A stretch of 37,556 nucleotides of DNA from assembly GCA_903928445.1 (NCBI GenBank), contig CAIYRB010000107.1, forward strand, positions 1 to 37,556. Direction: 5' to 3'. The notes under the pieces are model-generated. The model made no database searches and was not told the origin of the DNA. It saw only the letters and a program-made list of their open reading frames with translations. Shown piece by piece: positions 17,013 through 25,930 of the stretch (the first letter of the stretch is position 1; every line of letters begins with the position of its first letter). Made by a program: the position numbers and the translations under genes. The stretch is from an uncultured Pseudomonadota bacterium (lineage in GTDB: Bacteria; Bdellovibrionota_B; Oligoflexia; Oligoflexales; CAIYRB01).

Positions 17013-17015
17013 CAT

Positions 17016-17492
17016 ATGAAGCTAGAAACCCTGGAAAAGCTGATCGAATTGGTTCGCAAAAGCGGCGTGCATCAAGTCGAGATCGAAGATGGCGGCGTGC
17101 GTATGAGTGTGACGGCCTCGGCTCCGCACGCTGGGTTCATGCCGCCTGCCTTTGCGCCTCAAGGGTTGGTACAAACCCAGCAGTCCTACGCCGCACAGGT
17201 GCCTCCATCACCGCCGGTGGGCGCGGCTGCAGCAGTGGCGTCCAAGCCGATTCCGGTCGGCAAAGTGTTGCGCTCGCCCTTTGTCGGAACCTTCTATCGT
17301 TCGCCCTCGCCGGGCTCGGACTACTTTGTCGAGATCGGTCGTCGCGTGCGCAAGGGCGACACCTTGTGTATCGTTGAGGCGATGAAGCTGATGAACGAGA
17401 TCGAAGCAGAGTGCGACGGGGTGATCAAAGAGATCCTGGTCGACAATGAGTCGCCGGTCGAATTCGATCAACCCCTGTTTGTCCTTGAATAA
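17016..17492 (+). CDS. accB: biotin carboxyl carrier protein of acetyl-CoA carboxylase
   Basis: 158 residues. The N-terminal segment ([27 protein letters not shown]) is the dimerisation part found in AccB. A flexible Ala/Pro-rich linker spans roughly residues 35-80. The biotinyl domain holds Lys124 in [13 protein letters not shown], the biotin attachment site. It starts three bases after the efp stop and is followed 18 bases later by accC. Its partner ligase, BirA, is encoded at 29967 in this window. Confidence 0.97.
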   Translation: MKLETLEKLIELVRKSGVHQVEIEDGGVRMSVTASAPHAGFMPPAFAPQGLVQTQQSYAAQVPPSPPVGAAAAVASKPIPVGKVLRSPFVGTFYRSPSPGSDYFVEIGRRVRKGDTLCIVEAMKLMNEIEAECDGVIKEILVDNESPVEFDQPLFVLE

Positions 17493-17510
17493 CCGCGGAA
17501 ATGGGGCCCG

Positions 17511-18848
17511 ATGAAGAAAGTTCTGATCGCCAACCGGGGTGAGATCGCCATTCGTATCATCCGGGCTTGCCGCGAGCTCGGCTTAAAGACGGTGGCGATT
17601 CATTCGACGGCCGACCGGGATTCGCTGCATGCGAAGCTCGCCGATGAAAGCATCTGTATCGGCCCTGGACCGAGCACCAAGAGTTATCTCAGCATCCCAG
17701 CGGTGATGAGTGCGGTTGAGGTGTCGGGCGCCGACGCGGTCCATCCCGGCTATGGCTTTCTTTCTGAGAATGCTGAGTTTGCTCGCATCTGCCGCGAGTA
17801 CAAGATTAATTTTATCGGTCCTGACCCGGAGCATATCTTCGCACTCGGAAACAAAGTTCAGGCTCGCGCCTTAGCCTTGAAATCCGACGTGCCGATGTTG
17901 CCCGGTAGCAAGGGCGTGATCGGCAGCGAGGATGAGGCGATCCAGATCGCCAAAGAGATCGGTTATCCCCTGATCATCAAGGCAGCGGCCGGTGGTGGTG
18001 GTCGCGGTATGAAGGTTGTCACGGCGGCCCATGAGCTGGTGCGGCAATTCCAGCTGGCTCAGGCCGAGGCCCTGAGCGGCTTTGGCAATGCCGACTGTTT
18101 TATCGAACGCTACTGTGCCAAGCCACGCCACATCGAGATCCAAATCGTCGCCGATAAACACGGCAATTATGCTCACCTCGGCGAACGCGACTGCTCGATT
18201 CAGCGCCGCCATCAAAAGCTGGTCGAGGAGGCGCCAAGCCCAGCTCTGACGTCAGCGCTGCGCGACAGCATCGGCGCCGCCGCCCTGCGCTTGGCCAAGT
18301 CGGTCGGCTACGTCTCGCTTGGTACGGCGGAATTTTTGCTCGACGAAGATGGGCAGTTCTACTTTATGGAAGTGAACACGCGCGTCCAAGTGGAGCACAC
18401 GGTCACCGAACAAGTCACTGGGATTGATTTAGTCAAAGAGCAGATTCGCATCGCCCAAGGCGAGAAGCTGTCGTTTAATCCGGCTGACATCACGATGCGC
18501 GGCCATGCGATGGAGTGTCGGATCAATGCTGAGGATCCGGTAACGTTTGCACCTTGGCCGGGTAAAGTGACCGCCTATCACGAGCCGGGCGGACCGGGAG
18601 TGCGCATCGACGGGATGCTCTATGCTGGTTACACCGTGCCGTCGCTCTATGACTCGATGGTGGCCAAGTTGATCACCTTCGGTCGCGACCGCGCTGAGTG
18701 CATGGCCCGCATGCGGCGGGCACTCGCCGAAATGAAGGTCGATGGGATCCGGACCAACATCGCCTTTCATGAACGCTTGCTCAACGATGAGCATTTTATC
18801 GCTGGCGATGTCCACACCAAGTTTTTAGAGACCTTTGGCCGGGAGTAG
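17511..18848 (+). CDS. accC: biotin carboxylase of acetyl-CoA carboxylase
   Basis: 445 residues, the normal length. It opens with KKVLIANRGEIAIRIIRACRE, has the ATP-grasp glycine loop AAAGGGGRGMKVV, the metal-binding FYFMEVNTRVQVEHTVTE, and the C-terminal cap. It carboxylates the biotin on AccB with ATP and bicarbonate; the carboxyl-transferase (accA, accD) genes are not in the window. An inverted repeat overlaps its end (18832-18857) without a T-run. Confidence 0.97.
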   Translation: MKKVLIANRGEIAIRIIRACRELGLKTVAIHSTADRDSLHAKLADESICIGPGPSTKSYLSIPAVMSAVEVSGADAVHPGYGFLSENAEFARICREYKINFIGPDPEHIFALGNKVQARALALKSDVPMLPGSKGVIGSEDEAIQIAKEIGYPLIIKAAAGGGGRGMKVVTAAHELVRQFQLAQAEALSGFGNADCFIERYCAKPRHIEIQIVADKHGNYAHLGERDCSIQRRHQKLVEEAPSPALTSALRDSIGAAALRLAKSVGYVSLGTAEFLLDEDGQFYFMEVNTRVQVEHTVTEQVTGIDLVKEQIRIAQGEKLSFNPADITMRGHAMECRINAEDPVTFAPWPGKVTAYHEPGGPGVRIDGMLYAGYTVPSLYDSMVAKLITFGRDRAECMARMRRALAEMKVDGIRTNIAFHERLLNDEHFIAGDVHTKFLETFGRE

Positions 18849-18870
18849 AGCCAAAGGCCTCCGGGCTTCA

Positions 18871-19575
18871 TTAGCCGTCTAGCTGTTCGCCATCGTCGCT
18901 GTCGTTATCAGGCGTATCTGCGTCTGGCGACGCGTCAAAAGCCGAGCATTTTTTCCATTGAAAGAGATAGGTCGTCTTGACGTTGCCATCGAGCGAATCG
19001 TTGGTGATGTAAGCGTGGCTGTTGGCCACGCCAGGCATGGCCTTCGCATACAGTGAGGAATTAATATTGAGGCCGCGGCGGGCACCACAGGGCGACCACA
19101 CGACCGCGTCGAGGCCAAGGGTATCGCTAATCGTGTAGTCACCTGTCTTGGGTCCAGTGAAATTGGTTTGCAGCCGCGCTTGTTTGGTGAGGCCTTGAAA
19201 GTAATACAGCGACTGCTGGTAGCCCGAACTAGACGGACCAAGGTCAAAGAAGCCGCGGTAGTCGAGGCGCACCAAAGAGTAAGACCAGCCTTGCGGGAAG
19301 TCGAAGTTGACCAAGATTTGACAGTTTTTGCGGTCCATCGATTTGTTGGCGTCGGTGGCGGCAACATATTTGTCAAAGATCATGGTGAACGCCGTGCGGT
19401 CTGGAGATACCACTGAGCGGGCTGTGCCACTTGGGCACCCGGTGCCACCATAAGACGGGTTGGCTTGGCCATTAACGGATGGAGGAATGGTCACAAACGA
19501 CGGTACCGCAGCGGATGCAGCCGTTGCGAGTAGCCAGCTGACGACAGATGCCATGATTCTATGCGTCGATTTCAT
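18871..19575 (-). CDS. secreted DUF4360 protein
   Basis: 234 residues from the ATG at 19575, which gives a clean signal peptide (MKSTHRIMASVVSWLLATAASA). The open frame reaches 19788, but the extra part is unlike an exported protein. SYGGTGCPSGTARSVVSPD, AFTMIFDKYVA, NCQILVNFDFPQGWSYSLVRLDYRGF and WSPCGARRGLNINSSL are the conserved blocks of DUF4360, a family of small secreted proteins with paired cysteines found in fungi and bacteria. The family's function is unknown. The last 20 residues are highly acidic (Asp-rich). Confidence 0.8.
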   Translation of the reverse strand: MKSTHRIMASVVSWLLATAASAAVPSFVTIPPSVNGQANPSYGGTGCPSGTARSVVSPDRTAFTMIFDKYVAATDANKSMDRKNCQILVNFDFPQGWSYSLVRLDYRGFFDLGPSSSGYQQSLYYFQGLTKQARLQTNFTGPKTGDYTISDTLGLDAVVWSPCGARRGLNINSSLYAKAMPGVANSHAYITNDSLDGNVKTTYLFQWKKCSAFDASPDADTPDNDSDDGEQLDG

Positions 19576-19591
19576 TGCGAAGACCCCAAGT

Positions 19592-19630
19592 GAAAAAAGT
19601 GAGAGGAAACGTCGGGCATCATGCCCGACG
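19592..19630 (-). terminator. minus-strand hairpin terminator, kup side
   Basis: CGTCGGGCAT (19610-19619) and ATGCCCGACG (19621-19630) are perfect 10-base arms around one base. Read on the minus strand, the hairpin is followed by TTTCCTCTCACTTTTTT. It sits between the kup stop (19876) and the DUF4360 start and would close the kup transcript. The rest of the 300-base gap 19576-19875 shows nothing clear. Confidence 0.45.
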
Positions 19631-19875
19631 CGACCAGCTACTGCAAAGTCTGCGCCACCTTCGCCTTGCCTAGCGCCAGAGCTTGCTTGAATGGGCTGAG
19701 TCGCTTGTGGGGCGTCCTGTTCAAGGTTGCTGGGAGGGTCCGTGTTGGCGGCGATAGAAGCAGCCGTCGCGAATGATTTTCGCGACACCTGAGTCGGAAA
19801 CTGGAGTGAATTGGACCTACCCGGGCGTCAAGAGTCGGTCACCCAATATGTGGTGCGGACTTCAGACCAAAGAAC

Positions 19876-21870
19876 TCACACCAGTTCTTTGACCGCGAGC
19901 CGCTGCGCTTGGAGTTTGACTGGCATGATCTCAACGGTGAGTTGTACCGCGTCACCCAAGCCATAATAGTAATGGCCCGGGCGGGACAGCTTGCGCAGCA
20001 AGGCGAACAGCCGATGCCTGCTGCGTGCAACGGGGCCGAGCTGCGGGCTAGGGATGAGATTCTCTTGCGAGACATGAACTTGCCAGTGGCGTGGGTCTGG
20101 GGGCAGGTTGATCTCCCGATGACTGGCGAGACTGGCGAGCACGTGCTCGACGTTTGGTTCTTCCATAAAGCCGAAGTCGATGCTCACGCTGATGATGGAG
20201 CCCTTGCCGTCGTCGCGTTGCAGAGTGGTGACTTGATAGCGATCTTGATGGACGTACGGCACTTTGCGGTGAACCACCTCGACGAAGATCAGATTCTCCG
20301 GCAGTAGTCCGTAGCGATTCCAGAACAGCTGCAGGAGGGCCGGCGTGTTGCGATGATCCGAGCGGATGGGGCGTGGCACCATCAAGATGACATTGCGCTT
20401 CATCAGCGTCACGGCCTCACGCTTCTTCTCAAGCAGCTCGGCGATGCTCATGGTCTTGACTGATGAATAACCGGCAAAGGTGGCATGTCGTCCCCATTGC
20501 CAAGTCGCCATGATGGTGAACAAACCGACGCCTATCGATAGCGGAATATAGCCGCCTTCGAGAAATTTGAGGCTGCTTGCAGCGAGAAAGCCCAAGTCTA
20601 AGCAGGCGAAGCTGCCAAACAGCAACACCGCCGCGAGCAGTGGCCATTGCCAGTGATAGCGAGCCAGTAAGATCATGGCGATGGAGGTTGCGAGCATATC
20701 GCCGGACACGGCCAGGCCGTAGGCAGAGGCGAGTGCGGTGCTGCTGCCAAAATACAGTACCAGCAGCACGCAGCCAACATACAGCGACCAATTGACGAAG
20801 GGTGCATAGACCTGACCTTCGTGCTGGTGATGGGTGTGGACGATCTTCAACCGGGGAAAAAGTCCTAGGGCCGTCGCCTGCGCTGCTAAGGAAAACGCAC
20901 CCGAAATCAGCGCCTGAGAGGCGATGATCGTGGCCATGGTGGCAAGGATGATCACGGGAATCAGCCAGGCTTGGGGGACCAAGCTATAGAAGATGCTGCG
21001 GCTGTGCACCGGCAGCCCGCTGAGGAGGTAGGCACCCTGGCCCAGGTAGTTGAGGATGAGTGCCGGAAAGACCACGGCGAACCAGGCACGGCGAATCGGC
21101 TGCGGGCCAAAATGACCCATGTCAGCATAGAGCGCCTCGCCGCCGGTGATGGCCAGCATCACTCCGCCAAGCACCAGTAGGTCAACATGCCATCCTGCTC
21201 GCAGCAAGAATTTGGCTCCGTGCACCGGATTCAATGCGGCCAGGATCAGGGGATGGTCGACCACCTGGATCAGGCCAAGTGCGGCAATGGTGATAAACCA
21301 TATGATGATGACTGGTCCGAAGGCTCTGCCGACCTTAGTGGTCCCCTGGCGCTGTAGCCAGAACAGTCCAGTCAGGATCGTCACCGTCAGTGGGATAATA
21401 AAAGGCGCCAGCGTTGGTGCCGCGACCTTGAGCCCCTCGACGGCCGACAGCACGCTGATGGCCGGTGTGATGATGCCATCACCAAAGAGCAGTCCCGCCG
21501 CCAGGAGCAAGACCAGAAGCAACGGTTTAATGCTGCGATGGTGCAAACGATGGAGCAGTCCATAGAGGGCAAAGACGCCGCCCTGGCCCGCGTTGTCGGC
21601 CTTGAGGACAAAGCTCAAATACTTGATTGATACCACGGCGACCAGCGCCCAAACGACGAGTGAGACACTGCCGATGACATTGGCTTCACCGAGGGCGACG
21701 TCCTTGTGGGCAAAAAATATCTCGCTCATGGCATACAGTGGCGACGTGCCGATGTCACCAAACACCACTCCTAGCGCGCCTATGGCTAGCTGCGAAGCGC
21801 CGCTGTTTGGACCCAGAGGACCGGTCTGCGGTCGGAGGGAGTGTCTGATGCTACGGGGTGCTTGGGTCAC
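19876..21870 (-). CDS. kup: Kup-type low-affinity potassium transporter
   Basis: About 664 residues from the GTG at 21870, which has GGAG eight bases upstream. A GTG at 21903 is in frame but lacks a ribosome site. The Kup core starts at IGALGVVFGDIGTSPLYAM, the family signature, followed by KADNAGQGGVFALYGLL. About twelve membrane helices fill residues 30-450. A cytoplasmic C-terminal domain of about 190 residues follows (KRNVILMVPRPIRSDHRNTP). It imports K+ with protons. With the start at 21870 it lies 22 bases after the epimerase stop and shares its operon. Confidence 0.95.
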   Translation of the reverse strand: MTQAPRSIRHSLRPQTGPLGPNSGASQLAIGALGVVFGDIGTSPLYAMSEIFFAHKDVALGEANVIGSVSLVVWALVAVVSIKYLSFVLKADNAGQGGVFALYGLLHRLHHRSIKPLLLVLLLAAGLLFGDGIITPAISVLSAVEGLKVAAPTLAPFIIPLTVTILTGLFWLQRQGTTKVGRAFGPVIIIWFITIAALGLIQVVDHPLILAALNPVHGAKFLLRAGWHVDLLVLGGVMLAITGGEALYADMGHFGPQPIRRAWFAVVFPALILNYLGQGAYLLSGLPVHSRSIFYSLVPQAWLIPVIILATMATIIASQALISGAFSLAAQATALGLFPRLKIVHTHHQHEGQVYAPFVNWSLYVGCVLLVLYFGSSTALASAYGLAVSGDMLATSIAMILLARYHWQWPLLAAVLLFGSFACLDLGFLAASSLKFLEGGYIPLSIGVGLFTIMATWQWGRHATFAGYSSVKTMSIAELLEKKREAVTLMKRNVILMVPRPIRSDHRNTPALLQLFWNRYGLLPENLIFVEVVHRKVPYVHQDRYQVTTLQRDDGKGSIISVSIDFGFMEEPNVEHVLASLASHREINLPPDPRHWQVHVSQENLIPSPQLGPVARSRHRLFALLRKLSRPGHYYYGLGDAVQLTVEIMPVKLQAQRLAVKELV

Positions 21871-21892
21871 CAGCTTATCTCCACCATTGCCT

Positions 21893-23335
21893 CTAAGCCT
21901 CACGTTCGGCCAGTCGTCGCGTCACCCGGCCAAAGCAGTTCATGACAAATACATGCACTTGAGCCTGGGTCCAGACATAAAACCACCACGGCAAGCGTGG
22001 TAGGTAATTCAAGATGGCGATGACCACTTCGTTATGCCCGGGGACCTGGCGAAACTCAAAGCGACCGGGTGGCTTGCCGTCGCGATTATCGCTGAGTACA
22101 CCCCCGGTGATGTAATAGAGGCTGCGGGTTTCACTGCTGCGCTCGCGACTAAAGCTGAGCTCCAAAGCCAGCACCGACTGCCACTGCAGGCCCAGCGGCT
22201 GGAGATAAAAACGCATCGAGCCCTGAGCATCCACATCGACGCGAATGAGCGGAGCGAGAAAACGCGGCAGCCACTTGCTGTAGGTCTGCGAGGCCCAAGC
22301 CACGGAGCGGCCGTGGGGAATGCGCAGGCGTTGGATCGAACAAACAGAATTGACCGAACGAACGATGCGCCTTGCAGCCTGAGAATGGACCCGAGGGAGC
22401 GGTTCATTGGTTGTGGTCAAGGCCTCGTCTAGCGCCGCCGAGAAGGTTTTGGCGGTAAGCCCGTAGCGCTGGAACAAGATGTCGCTTTGGACGATCATTT
22501 CGTGTTTCAAGCTCTCGATCAGCGGATAGATCAATTCTTTGGGCGCGCCTGTGATCAGTGAAACCCATAGGCGCGACAGGGTCGGAGTGAACAGCCTAGT
22601 CCCGAAGAACGCACGCCAAAGCCCAAGCTTCTTCGCAACTCGACGCATCATGTCGATATAGGACAGCACGTCGGCGCCGCCGATGTCATAGGCGCCAGCC
22701 GGCAATTCTGGGTCTTGCAAGGTCCGCGTTATAATCGTTACAACGTCGCTCAGAGCAATCGGTTGTCCTAGCGTTTGGGTCCAGCGTGGGCAGAGCATGA
22801 GCGGCAAGCGGCGAACCAAGGACTCGAGGATCTTGAATGAGGAGCCACTGCGCCCTACGACTAATCCGGCGCGAATAGCGATGACCTCAGTGCCGTAGCT
22901 GCCGAGGACCCTCTCGACCTCGAGCCGGCTGCGCAAATGCGGCGACAGGTGCGCCTGGGGTGAGGCATGCTGCGGGATGATCCCGCCGAGATAGATGATG
23001 CGCCTTAGTCCTTGCTTGCGCGCGGCTCTGGCAAAGTTATCGGCAAGGATCAGGTCGATATCCGCGAAGCTCCCCTGCGTCATGCGGCTGGTCGGCTGCA
23101 TCGAATGTACCAGGTAGATACCACAGGTGGCGCCGCTGACCGCCTGCTCCACCTGCAGCAAGGAAAACAAGTCGGCTTGGCGCCATTGGCAAGGCTCATT
23201 TGGATGCAGCTGCGGCGGCGCACGCCTGCTTAGTGCAACAACGGACATATGGCGCGACAGTTCAGCGCACAGGGATTTGCCGATGAATCCCGAGGCTCCG
23301 GCGATGGCGACGCAGGGCTTGCCAGTGTCAGCCAT
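21893..23335 (-). CDS. NAD(P)-dependent epimerase/NmrA-like protein with DUF2867 domain
   Basis: 480 residues from the ATG at 23335. The N-terminal Rossmann fold has GASGFIGKSL and an Arg after strand 2 (ALSRRAPP), suggesting NADP. The segment RRIIYLGGII lies in the place of the SDR active-site strand. The C-terminal third (LSRERSSETRSLYYITGG...GRFEFRQV..LPWWFYVWTQAQVHVFVMNCFGRV) matches DUF2867. Such two-domain proteins are common in bacteria with unknown substrate. Its start codon overlaps the stop of the upstream gene by one base (TAATG), so the two are translationally coupled. Confidence 0.8.
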   Translation of the reverse strand: MADTGKPCVAIAGASGFIGKSLCAELSRHMSVVALSRRAPPQLHPNEPCQWRQADLFSLLQVEQAVSGATCGIYLVHSMQPTSRMTQGSFADIDLILADNFARAARKQGLRRIIYLGGIIPQHASPQAHLSPHLRSRLEVERVLGSYGTEVIAIRAGLVVGRSGSSFKILESLVRRLPLMLCPRWTQTLGQPIALSDVVTIITRTLQDPELPAGAYDIGGADVLSYIDMMRRVAKKLGLWRAFFGTRLFTPTLSRLWVSLITGAPKELIYPLIESLKHEMIVQSDILFQRYGLTAKTFSAALDEALTTTNEPLPRVHSQAARRIVRSVNSVCSIQRLRIPHGRSVAWASQTYSKWLPRFLAPLIRVDVDAQGSMRFYLQPLGLQWQSVLALELSFSRERSSETRSLYYITGGVLSDNRDGKPPGRFEFRQVPGHNEVVIAILNYLPRLPWWFYVWTQAQVHVFVMNCFGRVTRRLAEREA

Positions 23336-24099
23336 TAAGCGGCTCCGTTGGCGGCAGCGAAGGCGGCACGGACATCGTAGCGACCACCGAGCTTCTCCAG
23401 GTGTTCGTAGAGGCAAAACAGTCCAGCGCCGACGCCAAGGAAATTTGGATGGATACGGCTTTTGCCGTCTTTGCAGGCTAGGAAGACGCGGTGGAAGGTG
23501 CTGCGGAACTCCGCTAATTCAAAGCGCTGGTCGGACTGACCTTCGCCGAAGTGCATCAAAAATAGCTGTTTAGCATGACGCAGCTCTAGCGCGGCTAGGG
23601 CGCGGTCAAAGCGTGCCATGTCGTCCAAATAGAAGCCAAGATAGAGATCGCGGAGGCCGCTGAGAAAGGCGGGTTCGTAGGTGATAAAGAGTGGTTGCGG
23701 CTGCCAGATGGTCTCGTCGTTAGGCCCTGAAGCGGCGCAAAAGGCGGCTTGACGCAGATCGAGGATGACCGTTGGCGCCTTGAGTAGTTGCCAAAAGTAC
23801 AGCTTTAGAAGCAAGTCGCCGCGCTCTTTCGCGACGCTTTGGTCGAGCTTGCTCATCGGAGCAAAGGCGTGGCCTCCGGGTGGGACTGGTGCCGGAAGAT
23901 GCATCTGGGCCAAGGCCGGGCCGAGGTCGCCGCAGAGTTTGGCGAATTTATGCTTGTTGACGAAATCAGCAGCTAGGGTGCTGACTTGTCCGGCCATGGC
24001 CAGGGGGGGCACGACCTGAAAAAAAACCGGCGACAGGTACTCGGTGACCTGCGACCAATCCGTTCCTCGCAGCAACGATCCTAGCAAGGTGAAAGGCAT
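23335..24099 (-). CDS. protein of unknown function, coupled to the epimerase
   Basis: 254 residues with no family I recognise. It has an excellent ribosome site (AAAGGAG, eight bases from the ATG). No signal peptide is evident; MPFTLLGSLLRGTDWSQ begins a mostly helical protein with several short aromatic motifs (LYFWQLLKAP, LYLGFYLDDMARFDRAL). It starts the minus-strand group with the epimerase and kup, and lies divergently from the gene at 24229 across a 129-base spacer that should hold both promoters. Confidence 0.75.
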   Translation of the reverse strand: MPFTLLGSLLRGTDWSQVTEYLSPVFFQVVPPLAMAGQVSTLAADFVNKHKFAKLCGDLGPALAQMHLPAPVPPGGHAFAPMSKLDQSVAKERGDLLLKLYFWQLLKAPTVILDLRQAAFCAASGPNDETIWQPQPLFITYEPAFLSGLRDLYLGFYLDDMARFDRALAALELRHAKQLFLMHFGEGQSDQRFELAEFRSTFHRVFLACKDGKSRIHPNFLGVGAGLFCLYEHLEKLGGRYDVRAAFAAANGAA

Positions 24100-24228
24100 G
24101 GCCGACTCCTTTGGCGGTTTGAGACCTTCAGGGTAGCTTTAGGGCTGGAGCTTGCTCAAGTTCTTTCGCAGACTTGCCGAATAGACTTTAGGGTAGAGCC
24201 GTTGCGTGGACAATGGAAGCAGGTCTAG

Positions 24229-25902
24229 ATGAGCAAAGGATTAAAACAGCTGCTGCTGCGGATCACCGAAAACCCGTCGCGCCTGATGATCGACCGCTAC
24301 CTGGCCTTACTTGCCGATTTGACGCCACAGCAAGGCAAGGTTAGCCGTGCCTTGGATCTGGCCGAAGCGCTGCTGCGCTCGGATCCGCTGCAGTCCCTGC
24401 GCATCGCACTCATGGTGCACCAAACTAATCCAGATGATCTGCGAGCCTACGACCTCATGATCGAGGGCTTAAACAACCGGGGCCGACACGCCAAGGCCGA
24501 GGTGTTGCGACTGGAGCGGGAGCGTTTGGTCGAGGCCTTGGCCTCGGGCCAGCTTGAACGCATGGCTGACATGCCTGACTCGCTAGTCAACGGAGCGGTC
24601 ATGTCGCAGTCTGAGATAAGGGAGGTCAGCCTCAATGAACCGCTGCCTTCAGGCTTTAGCGATGCCGCGTATTCCGGCGATTCGGGCAACCATCGTGAGT
24701 CCGAGGACTCTAGCGGGTCGGGTGTTGCGCCGAGCGATGTGGCAAGTGATCGGTCCTTCGATAAAGAGTTTAAGCTAGCCTCTTCAGAGCCTCAGGCGCA
24801 GCCCCCGAAAGTCGAACTAGCCGAGAAGGCGCAGCGTGAGTCGGGCTTGTTTACCTGGCGTGGACCCAAGCCGGCTTACCTCAGTGGGGGCTCCTCGCCT
24901 GGGGCGCCGTTTCACACGGAGCTACTCGGCATTCAGGACTACTTCGACCCGCTCGATGCCGAGCCGCTTGAGCCTGCCACGCCGCCGCTGCAGATCGCTC
25001 CAACTGCAAGCGAGGGGATGGACCTTGTGCAGTCGGCGCCGTCGCTTCATTCCGATCTCCTAGCAGGTGGAGCAGGTGGAGCAGGTGGAGCAGGTGGGAC
25101 GGGCGGCAAACTACGTGCAGGCTTCGGCGGGCATAATGGCCACACCCTGGATCTGTTCGGCTCCGCTGCAGATCTGCCGCTGCCGCAGCCTAGCCAGACC
25201 GGGTCTGGACCCGTCGGGCCCGCGCTGCGCCTAACGATGGCGTCGGTTAAAGCCACCGTCTCGGATGCAGCAAAAAGCAAAGATAAAGACAAAATAGCCG
25301 TCAAAGCAGCGCCTCCCCAAGGGACGTTGGTCTCCTTTAACCGGGGCATGTCTGAGTTCTGGAGCAAGCTGCTTGGCGAATTTGGCCATCTAGAAGCGGC
25401 GACAGCTCAGCCTCAAGGCTGGGCACAGGCTCTCGGCTCTTTGAAGTTACGCGCCGAGAACCGCCGCGAGCCCCTGCCAGAATCGTTTTGGCAGGCTTTA
25501 GCCGAGATTCCTCAGGAGCAGTTGGCGCAGCCTGATATGAGCCAGAACGTGCAGGTCATGTTTGAGATCCTGGTGTCCTTGGTCGATGAAGAGACCGCTA
25601 CCGCCTTCGGGCTGCTGATCGAAAAACTGCAGCTGACTAGGGCTCATCCAGGCTACTGGGGGTTGTATCTGGACACCCTCCTGCTGCGAGGCCTCAGTCG
25701 GCGCGCTTTGGTCGAGGTGCGTTTGCTGCTCAACTTAAATCCGCAGCCAGCCTGGGCGGCGGTCGCCTGGCCGCGACTGACGAAGATTTGGGCCGCACTT
25801 GCCGTACGCGGCTTCGATTGGCGCGAAGAGGCTGGCGTCATGGCCTTGATTAAAGGTCTGGAGCGCCGGCCAAAGGCCAAGACCGCTGGTCTAGTGGTTT
25901 GA
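24229..25902 (+). CDS. large protein of unknown function with Gly/Ala repeat
   Basis: 557 residues. Residues 1-105 and 365-550 are helical and resemble degenerate tetratricopeptide-type repeats (paired Leu/Ala helices such as DLAEALLRSDPLQSLRIALMV). The middle, about 105-365, is low complexity: Ser/Pro/Gly-rich and disordered, with a run of Ala-Gly-Gly triplets encoded by the 9-bp tandem repeat. No signal peptide or membrane helix is visible, so it is probably cytoplasmic. No known function. Codon usage in the central part looks like the rest of the window, so I do not infer transfer. Confidence 0.7.
   Translation: MSKGLKQLLLRITENPSRLMIDRYLALLADLTPQQGKVSRALDLAEALLRSDPLQSLRIALMVHQTNPDDLRAYDLMIEGLNNRGRHAKAEVLRLERERLVEALASGQLERMADMPDSLVNGAVMSQSEIREVSLNEPLPSGFSDAAYSGDSGNHRESEDSSGSGVAPSDVASDRSFDKEFKLASSEPQAQPPKVELAEKAQRESGLFTWRGPKPAYLSGGSSPGAPFHTELLGIQDYFDPLDAEPLEPATPPLQIAPTASEGMDLVQSAPSLHSDLLAGGAGGAGGAGGTGGKLRAGFGGHNGHTLDLFGSAADLPLPQPSQTGSGPVGPALRLTMASVKATVSDAAKSKDKDKIAVKAAPPQGTLVSFNRGMSEFWSKLLGEFGHLEAATAQPQGWAQALGSLKLRAENRREPLPESFWQALAEIPQEQLAQPDMSQNVQVMFEILVSLVDEETATAFGLLIEKLQLTRAHPGYWGLYLDTLLLRGLSRRALVEVRLLLNLNPQPAWAAVAWPRLTKIWAALAVRGFDWREEAGVMALIKGLERRPKAKTAGLVV
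25063..25098 (+). repeat. 9-bp tandem repeat in coding sequence
   Basis: GCAGGTGGA is repeated four times at 25063, 25072, 25081 and 25090; the last copy ends in G instead of A. The unit is in frame and adds Ala-Gly-Gly each time. Copy-number change would lengthen or shorten the protein without a frameshift. Confidence 0.9.
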
Positions 25903-25930
25903 GCGGTGGGGAGTGGCGTGAGCCTGGCCC

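Noticed and set aside
16419..17015. 198-residue antisense frame over efp
   Set aside because: It mirrors the codon pattern of efp, a certain gene, and matches no family.
18832..18857. Inverted repeat at the end of accC as a terminator
   Set aside because: The 8-bp arms are perfect, but no T-run follows on either strand.
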